A model generated the notes under the pieces. The model ran no database searches and was not told the DNA's origin. It worked only from the letters and a program-made list of their open reading frames with translations. 64,000 nucleotides of DNA from Phycisphaerae bacterium. GTDB lineage: Bacteria; Planctomycetota; Phycisphaerae; UBA1845; Fen-1342. Both the position numbers and the translations under genes were made by a program. Shown one piece after another: positions 57,705 through 64,000 of this stretch. Within the stretch, counting starts at the first letter, position 1; each line of letters begins with the position of its first letter. Location: contig JANQFV010000062.1 of the NCBI GenBank assembly GCA_028277645.1, positions 1-64,000 of the forward strand, written 5' to 3'.

Positions 57705-59561
57705 ATGGAAGGCACGCTCGACAGCATCATCTCGCGACTCAGCGGAGACGCGTTCGGGATCTACGCGGTCCTCACAGAGTTGGTGCTCATCGGGCTGTGC
57801 GTCAACTGGTGTGCCGGCGTGCTGCACGGCACCCGCGGCACGCGGCCGCTGCGCGGCGTCCTGATTATGCTGGTCGCGGCGACGCTCGTTGTTCGCGGGT
57901 TTGGGTGGGCACGGCTCGATCTGCTCTACAGCTACGTACTGATCGGCCTAGCGTTCATCGGACTCGTGGTCTTTCAGCCGGAGTTGCGGCGCGCGGTCAT
58001 CCGCGCGGGTGACGTGCGCTTTCGCAAATGGGGCCAGCCGCAAGCCCAGTTGATCACGGCGCTCGTGAAGTCCGCCGGTTATCTGTCGCGCAACAAGTAC
58101 GGTGCCCTGATCGCGATCCAGCGTCAGGTGGACCTCACCGGCTGGGCCGAGAACGGAACGATGATCCGCTCCGAGGCCTCCGCGACGCTACTCAACACGA
58201 TCTTTTTTCCGAACTCGCCCCTCCATGACTTGGGCGCCATTGTCCGTGGTAATCGCATCATCGCGGCGAACTGCCAATTTCCCTCGGCGGACAGCGACGA
58301 GATTGATACGACGCTCGGCAGTCGCCACCTTGCCGCGATCGGCATGAGCTACGAGACGGATGCGCTGGTGCTGGTCGTGTCCGAAGAGACGGGCGTAATC
58401 TCGCTGGCGGACAACGGTAAGCTGACGCGCTACCTATCGCTGGATGACTTGTCTGATGAGCTGGCCGCGCGGCTACAAGGAAAGACCGCCGCACCGGACG
58501 AGAAATCCAAGCAAAAAGGCACCGGCTCGCGTGTATGGAAGGTGCTGCGGCGCGCGCTGGTCGTCGTGCCGCTGACGCTCGTGATTTGGTACATCGCCGA
58601 CCAGGCGACGCTGGCCCAGACGGACGTGCAACTACGGCTCCAGCTTCGCCACACGCAACCGGACCTTATCGTGGACGTTGCCGGCGGTCCGCAGGTCACG
58701 TTTGCGGCTACGTTTACAGGCCCGGTGCGCTCGATCGACCGGCTGGATGCGCTGCCGGAGCCGGTTGACGTGACCTGGGAACTCGATTCGTCTTACCGGC
58801 CGCGCTCGTATGCACTGGGGCGCGAGCAGATTCGTGACATCGTGGCCAAGCTGCGCGAGACCCGCGGCCGCGGCTCGTCCGTGTCGTCTGTGGATCTGGC
58901 TGAATTGCGTTTTGACGTCGCCGAGACTGTGACGCTCGCCGCCACGGTTCAGCCGAATGCAGAAGATGTTCAGGTCGAGGTAGCACGCATTGAACCGCCG
59001 GAAGTTCACGTCACCGTGCGGCGGGGAGACTTGCCGCCCGATTTCGAAGGCCGGGAAGCGATCGTGCCGGCGCCACTTGGTCGCCGACTGACGACAGTGC
59101 GTATCGGCGAGATGGTCACGCTGGACCGCGTTCGCCTCGAGCGGCGTTTGCTGCTGGACCGCCAACCAACGCCGATCAACGTGGTGCGAATCCAGCCCGA
59201 CGAGGTTGGCGTGGAACTGAGCGTGGTGGGGGAGCGACGACGCATCGAGAACGTCGTCGTGCGACTGTTCGTGAGCCCGGAGGTGCTGGAACGCTACAAG
59301 GTGACGCAGCCTGACTTGAACGAATGGCGGGTCAGTTTTGAGGTCGAAGGCTCGGAGGCGGTCCTGGGGCGCCTGGGCCCGCACAGCTTTGACGCCGTTG
59401 CGCTAGTGACGACTGATCTGCTACCACCGGCAGGGGCACCGACGGTCATCCAGTTGCGGACACTGGACGTGGTGATCGTACCGAAAGATCGCGGCGTAAC
59501 GGTGCTCGGACGTCGAACCGTGCGAATCAATCTTGTGCCGCACGAACGGACCGCGCCCTGA
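57705..59561 (+). CDS. Diadenylate cyclase (CdaA/DacA-type) fused to YbbR/CdaR-like region
   Basis: Three N-terminal TM helices then DAC domain (ALIAIQRQVDLTGWAENGTMIRSEASATLLNTIFFPNSPLHDLGAIV...LGSRHLAAIGMSYETDALVLVVSEETGVISLADNGKLTRYL), a further TM (RALVVVPLTLVIWYIADQATL), and YbbR-like beta-repeats. Confidence 0.88.
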   Translation: MEGTLDSIISRLSGDAFGIYAVLTELVLIGLCVNWCAGVLHGTRGTRPLRGVLIMLVAATLVVRGFGWARLDLLYSYVLIGLAFIGLVVFQPELRRAVIRAGDVRFRKWGQPQAQLITALVKSAGYLSRNKYGALIAIQRQVDLTGWAENGTMIRSEASATLLNTIFFPNSPLHDLGAIVRGNRIIAANCQFPSADSDEIDTTLGSRHLAAIGMSYETDALVLVVSEETGVISLADNGKLTRYLSLDDLSDELAARLQGKTAAPDEKSKQKGTGSRVWKVLRRALVVVPLTLVIWYIADQATLAQTDVQLRLQLRHTQPDLIVDVAGGPQVTFAATFTGPVRSIDRLDALPEPVDVTWELDSSYRPRSYALGREQIRDIVAKLRETRGRGSSVSSVDLAELRFDVAETVTLAATVQPNAEDVQVEVARIEPPEVHVTVRRGDLPPDFEGREAIVPAPLGRRLTTVRIGEMVTLDRVRLERRLLLDRQPTPINVVRIQPDEVGVELSVVGERRRIENVVVRLFVSPEVLERYKVTQPDLNEWRVSFEVEGSEAVLGRLGPHSFDAVALVTTDLLPPAGAPTVIQLRTLDVVIVPKDRGVTVLGRRTVRINLVPHERTAP

Positions 59562-60310
59562 TGGCCACGCGCAAGCGCCCGCCCAGAGTCGACGTGCTGC
59601 ATGTCGACAGCGACATCGTTGTCGTCGACAAGCCCGCCAGCGTACTGACGGTACCAGGGCGCAGTAACGCCGTGACGGTCGCCGATCTCCTTCGTGACGA
59701 GTCGCAGTTGGCCGACAATCGCGCGCTGCGTGTTGTCCATCGTTTGGATGCTGATGCCAGCGGCGTACTGGTGTTCGCGCGTACGCTGGCGGCGCAGCGT
59801 TCGCTCGTGCAGCAGTTCGTCGAACGTCGGGTGGACAAACGCTACTGGGCCCTGGTCACTGGTTACGTCAAAGCTGACGGTGAGGTGAATGCACGGCTGG
59901 TTTACGACCGGCGCCGCAACCGCGTGCGCACCAGCGACACACGCGGGAGCGCGGCGCTGACGCGCTATCGCGTGTTTGAACGCTTGGCGGGCAACACGCT
60001 CGTTGAGTGCGAGCTGATTACCGGACGTACGCACCAGATCCGCGCGCACATGCAGTACATTGGCCATCCGCTAACCATCGATCCGGTATACGGTGGAGGG
60101 CAATCCGTCTTCCTCTCGCACTACAAGGCCGACTACCGCGAACGCCGGAACCGACCCGAGCGGCCGCTGATCGACCGGCTGACGTTGCATTCGCGCCGCA
60201 TTTCCTTCGAACATCCCTCGACCGGCGGCGCGGTAACATTTGAGGTGGACGTGCCGAAAGATATGCGCGCCACGATTCGACAGTTGCGGTTCGCGCTGGA
60301 GCGGAAGTAA
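59561..60310 (+). CDS. RluA-family pseudouridine synthase
   Basis: VVVDKPASVLTVPGRSN; LRVVHRLDADASGVLVFARTL; ELITGRTHQIRAHMQYIGHPLTIDPVYGGG; 1-bp overlap with the upstream stop. Confidence 0.92.
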   Translation: MATRKRPPRVDVLHVDSDIVVVDKPASVLTVPGRSNAVTVADLLRDESQLADNRALRVVHRLDADASGVLVFARTLAAQRSLVQQFVERRVDKRYWALVTGYVKADGEVNARLVYDRRRNRVRTSDTRGSAALTRYRVFERLAGNTLVECELITGRTHQIRAHMQYIGHPLTIDPVYGGGQSVFLSHYKADYRERRNRPERPLIDRLTLHSRRISFEHPSTGGAVTFEVDVPKDMRATIRQLRFALERK

Positions 60311-60461
60311 AGCGCGGATTTTTCGCCGCCGCGCGCTGCCCGGCCAAGCAGCGTTCGCTTAACTCGTTTAGAATGCTGTTGTTAGAGAGCTATGCCTGGT
60401 GTCTGACGAGCGGGTGTACCGCGTGGACTGGTGGGGGTGGCTACACGCTGGCGCCGATTGA

Positions 60462-63443
60462 ATGACCATGCCGCCCGACGAAAACAAATCGCCCGCGACC
60501 GATGACTGCGGAACGTCTGCAGCTGCCGGCCAAGCCGATGGCCGGCCGGCCGACGCCATCGCCAGCGTTGACGAGGTGCTTTGCGACGTTCGCAAGCAGC
60601 TTGCCGAGATGTCGGCGCAGATCGGAGGAACTGCAAACCCCGGTACCGAGGGGACGAATCAACCGACAGAGAGCAACGAGGGCGCCTCGCCTCAGGATGT
60701 TACGAATTTTGCGGCGCGCCTTCAGCAACTGTCCGAGCTCGAGCGTGAACTTCGGAATCGCGCCGAGGCGCTGGACAGTGAACGTGAGGCGTTGCAACGA
60801 AAGGCTGTTCAGCCGGACACATCTTCCATCGCTCGCGCCGTGAAGCAGCGGGCTGCAATCCGGGAGCGAATTGCGACTGTTCGACGGCATGAGTCTGAGC
60901 TGGCGCGCCGCATTCAGCTCGCACGGCAGGATCTTGTGAAGCAACGGGCGGAGCTGGAGGGCCGTCAGGCAGACCTGAGCGCACGGGTTGAGACACTCGA
61001 GCAGCAGGAGCAGGCGCTTCAGGCAGCCCGCGCCGCCGCCGTTGACGGCGACCCGCCGCAGATCGATTTGGACGTGGAGGAGCAACGACTGCTCGCCGAG
61101 CGCAGCGCGCTCGAGCATGTCGGCCAGGACCTGTTGCGCGAGCGTACGCAGCTATTGGAGCGCGAGCGCGAATATGAGCAGCTATGGAGCGGAACGCACG
61201 GTCGCGCGTTCGAACTCGCCCGTCGAGCGGACGAGATCGAGTCCGAGCGATCGCGCCTCGAAGAGCAACGCGCACAACTCGACGAACTCGAGCAGCGCCT
61301 GACCGCGGAGCAGGCTGATCTCCAGGAACGTCAGCAGACGCACGAAGGCGAACGTGAGGACCTCGCGGTGTGGCGCGCCGACCTGGATGAACGGGCGGGC
61401 CAGCTCGAAGCGGCCGAACGCGAGACGGCTGCAATGGAGGCGCGCGCCCGCGAATTGCAGGACGACGCCGAGCAATTACAACACCAGGCCGAGATACGGG
61501 AGGACGCGCTGCGGCAACGCACGCTCGCGCTGGAAATGGAGCAGCAGAAAATCGAGCGAGAAAAGGACCGGCTCGACGATTTGCGCGACACGGCGGAGCG
61601 CTCCCAGCACAAACGCGGCGTGCACAACGACATCGAGCTGACCAAAGCTCGTGGCGAGATTCGACGTCTGAACAAGAAGCTCGACCGCGCGCGCCGGCGC
61701 TCGACATCCGGAGGCAGGATGTGGCGCATCACACTGATGGCGCTGCTGGCGGCGGCGCTCGGGGCCGCCGGTTGGCTGAGTGCCGTTCCGGCGGAGTTTC
61801 GTGCGGAACGCAAGCTGGCCCTGCAGATGAACCAGACGACTCCGGAGACCGCGTTCGACGAGTGCCGGTCCGACTTGCTGGATCCCGCACTGCTCGACGT
61901 TGCGCAGGTGCCGGACGCTGCGTTGCGGAGCGCGTGGCGAGCGGCTTGTGAAGGCGGCCATGCCGCCGCCGAGATGCAGGAGGCCGGTGCGGCGGATGCC
62001 CTGGCAGTGCGATTCACCATCGTCGCCAACAATCCGGACTTCGCGGAAAACCTCGCGCGGGCCGCGACGAGCGCTTACGAGACAGCCCTGGTCCGGGCCG
62101 AGAGCCACGTGAACCTGCCGCCGGCGTACGACGATCTGGCGGAATATGGGCAGCAGTTGCGCGAGCAGCTTGACACGCTGCGTGCGGAACGCGAGCACGT
62201 CGCGCTGCAATTAGATGGCTTTGCCGGCGCCGAGGAGCGCGGGCGCGCCGCTGATGAGCTCGACGGCTATCTGGCGGCGCTGGACGAAACCGTGGCTCGG
62301 CTGACCGCAGCCCGGGCGCAACTCGCCGATCTGGCAGCACGCGAGCCGGATGCCGGTATCGTTGATCCGGCCGACGTGGCCGCCGCGCTCGATTCTGACA
62401 CGATCTACAGCGAAGACCTGGCCGAGTCCACAACCGCGGCGCTCGACTTCCGCACCGAACTGGTCGTGAGCATGCTCGTACTCGTGGATCCGGCCAGAGA
62501 GTTGCGCGATGTTATCGAGCAGTACGCGGTTACCGTTGCCGAGCAACGCGATCTGACGCCTCCGCCGGACGTTGCGGCTGTGCTGGAGCAGGTGGCGACC
62601 GCACTGGACGAAGCCGAAGGCCGGTTGCAGACGTTCGCAGACGCGTGGGAGGTGGACGCGGAATTTGCGAAGGCGCTGAGCCCGACGCGCGACGTGGTCG
62701 AACTCGTCGAGCGACAGAATGCCGCAGTGGACACGGCACGGCGGGAATCCGACGCCGTTGCACAAGTCACCGCAGATCTGGCCCAGGAAATCGAATCGCT
62801 CGTGACCGAAGGCGACGGCGGCACACGTCGCGTGGTCGTCGCGGCGGTGCTGCGCGGCGAGCAGGGTGCGTTGCAGGCGAAAGTCGATGAGTTCGTGGAT
62901 GCTGCCGGCGGCATTTCGTTGGACGGGAATTTCGAGCTAGAGACGCACGATCGGCGTTTGCGTGGTCTGCGTATGCGCCTGACCGAGCGACAAGATGCGG
63001 TGACGCAACGCCTGCAGCTTGAGGCGGATCGTGCGGCGCGACAGACGTTGATCGAACGCGTTGAGCAAGCGCGCGAGGATGTCGCGCTGTTGGAGCGGCA
63101 GCGCGAGGAACTGCTCGGACGTATCGTGCTGGGTATCAACGCGCTGCGCGAGGCGGACGAGGTCGTGTGGCAACGCACGGCGCTGGAAGAGCGTGTGGCG
63201 CTGCTCGATCGAGAAATCACGGCGGTGACGAGTCAGTTGGAGCAAGTGGACCTGACGGTGTCCGAAGCGCGGCGTGTCGGCGGCCCCATCGCCAGCGTCG
63301 AACTGGGCGAGGTCTGGACCGAGCCGCTCAATCCGGAACGAATCTTCCACGCGGGCTTCGCCGGCGCGGCGGCGTTCGCCACGGTCTGGCTGACCGGCGT
63401 AGCGCTGTTCGCGATTCCAGGCGCTCGCCGCGACGACGCGTAG
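60462..63443 (+). CDS. Large coiled-coil membrane protein with Wzz/GumC-like topology
   Basis: ~410 aa Glu/Arg/Gln-rich coiled coil, TM WRITLMALLAAALGAAGWLSAV, ~510 aa further helical/coiled-coil region, second TM near C-terminus (FAGAAAFATVWLTGVALFAIPG). Confidence 0.75.
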   Translation: MTMPPDENKSPATDDCGTSAAAGQADGRPADAIASVDEVLCDVRKQLAEMSAQIGGTANPGTEGTNQPTESNEGASPQDVTNFAARLQQLSELERELRNRAEALDSEREALQRKAVQPDTSSIARAVKQRAAIRERIATVRRHESELARRIQLARQDLVKQRAELEGRQADLSARVETLEQQEQALQAARAAAVDGDPPQIDLDVEEQRLLAERSALEHVGQDLLRERTQLLEREREYEQLWSGTHGRAFELARRADEIESERSRLEEQRAQLDELEQRLTAEQADLQERQQTHEGEREDLAVWRADLDERAGQLEAAERETAAMEARARELQDDAEQLQHQAEIREDALRQRTLALEMEQQKIEREKDRLDDLRDTAERSQHKRGVHNDIELTKARGEIRRLNKKLDRARRRSTSGGRMWRITLMALLAAALGAAGWLSAVPAEFRAERKLALQMNQTTPETAFDECRSDLLDPALLDVAQVPDAALRSAWRAACEGGHAAAEMQEAGAADALAVRFTIVANNPDFAENLARAATSAYETALVRAESHVNLPPAYDDLAEYGQQLREQLDTLRAEREHVALQLDGFAGAEERGRAADELDGYLAALDETVARLTAARAQLADLAAREPDAGIVDPADVAAALDSDTIYSEDLAESTTAALDFRTELVVSMLVLVDPARELRDVIEQYAVTVAEQRDLTPPPDVAAVLEQVATALDEAEGRLQTFADAWEVDAEFAKALSPTRDVVELVERQNAAVDTARRESDAVAQVTADLAQEIESLVTEGDGGTRRVVVAAVLRGEQGALQAKVDEFVDAAGGISLDGNFELETHDRRLRGLRMRLTERQDAVTQRLQLEADRAARQTLIERVEQAREDVALLERQREELLGRIVLGINALREADEVVWQRTALEERVALLDREITAVTSQLEQVDLTVSEARRVGGPIASVELGEVWTEPLNPERIFHAGFAGAAAFATVWLTGVALFAIPGARRDDA

Positions 63444-63499
63444 AGCAGTTCCAGATACGATCTGCCATGCCACTGCTGTGTCAGCAGTGGATTCGGGCC

Positions 63500-64000
63500 T
63501 TACTCCACCACACGCTCCAGTGTAGCGCGCTGAATCGCCCGCACGGGATACGCCGACACTTCCGGAATGCCCCCCTCGCCGCCGGTGATGGTGGGCTCGT
63601 TCTGCTGCGTTGAGCTCAGCTCGAAGAGCAGCTCACCGCCGACTCGGTCGTACTTGATCGTGATCAGCGAGCTTTGGACGGCGAATTGAGACCAGAGCGA
63701 GTCGCCGATCAGATAGCTGTCGATCACGATCGAGTTCTTCTCGTCGATCTGATAGTGCCCCTTCGCGGCGTCGACCGTCACCAGCTCATACGCCCGCACG
63801 TCCCGCTGCTCACCCTCGCCATAGACAAGCTTCCACGTCATCCGCTCCGACCCGGCGATCGGTGCGATGTGCAGATCCATCGGGAATGTCATCGTCTGCC
63901 CGCGACCGGGTGCAAACGCCACACACGTCCCGCGCCAAACGCCGAGCCAGTCATCGGGGAACGTGAGCTGGTTTGCGGCCTGCGGCACGTCGGCGTTCGA
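63500..64000 (-). CDS. Hypothetical protein, probably continuing past the right edge
   Basis: ORF 63500-63988 listed from GTG 63988, but the frame remains open to the edge (SNADVPQAANQLTFPDDWLGVWRGTCVAFAPGRGQ...). Confidence 0.6.
   Translation of the reverse strand, partial: SNADVPQAANQLTFPDDWLGVWRGTCVAFAPGRGQTMTFPMDLHIAPIAGSERMTWKLVYGEGEQRDVRAYELVTVDAAKGHYQIDEKNSIVIDSYLIGDSLWSQFAVQSSLITIKYDRVGGELLFELSSTQQNEPTITGGEGGIPEVSAYPVRAIQRATLERVVE

Noticed and set aside
60700-61707. 335-aa minus-strand ORF opposite the coiled-coil gene
   Set aside because: Ala/Arg/Pro-rich shadow of a Glu/Arg-rich coding sequence; no recognisable domain.
1-64000. CRISPR arrays, tRNA/rRNA genes, IS elements, prophage
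   Set aside because: None recognised by eye on either strand; short tRNA genes could be missed without a tRNAscan-type search.

Overview
High-GC bacterial chromosomal window. Dockerin-like C-termini with a GFGDINPFV signature, a PEP-CTERM tail and the family mix suggest a planctomycete-type organism (taxonomy is inference). About 47 credible CDSs cover most of the window. I recognised no rRNA, tRNA, CRISPR array, transposase or prophage. Main blocks: (1) 0-16 kb, mixed metabolism and housekeeping: HNH nuclease, STAS protein, radical SAM/SPASM, eukaryote-type branching enzyme, adenine permease/deaminase pair, DprA, sulfatase-like lipoprotein, PEP-CTERM protein; (2) 16.7-20.7 kb: cysS, btpA-like, tdk, truncated UDP-sugar dehydrogenase; (3) 20.9-30.5 kb: a minus-strand polysaccharide locus; (4) 30.8-47.3 kb: five secreted proteins ending in the same two-repeat dockerin-like module, interleaved with unrelated genes; (5) 47.3-63.4 kb: TrmJ-like, K+ channel/RCK, trpE, lgt, ilvE, rlmN, DUF1573, a D-2-hydroxyacid dehydrogenase, orphan Clp-N, YggS, a fused diadenylate cyclase-YbbR protein, RluA and a large Wzz-like coiled-coil protein. 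The best candidates for follow-up are the fused DacA-YbbR protein with altered DGA/RHR motifs, the shared dockerin-like C-terminal module with no visible partner, the coiled-coil membrane protein, and an 8-bp GATC-containing tandem repeat flanking btpA-tdk. All calls come from reading the sequence and ORF translations; no database search was run.
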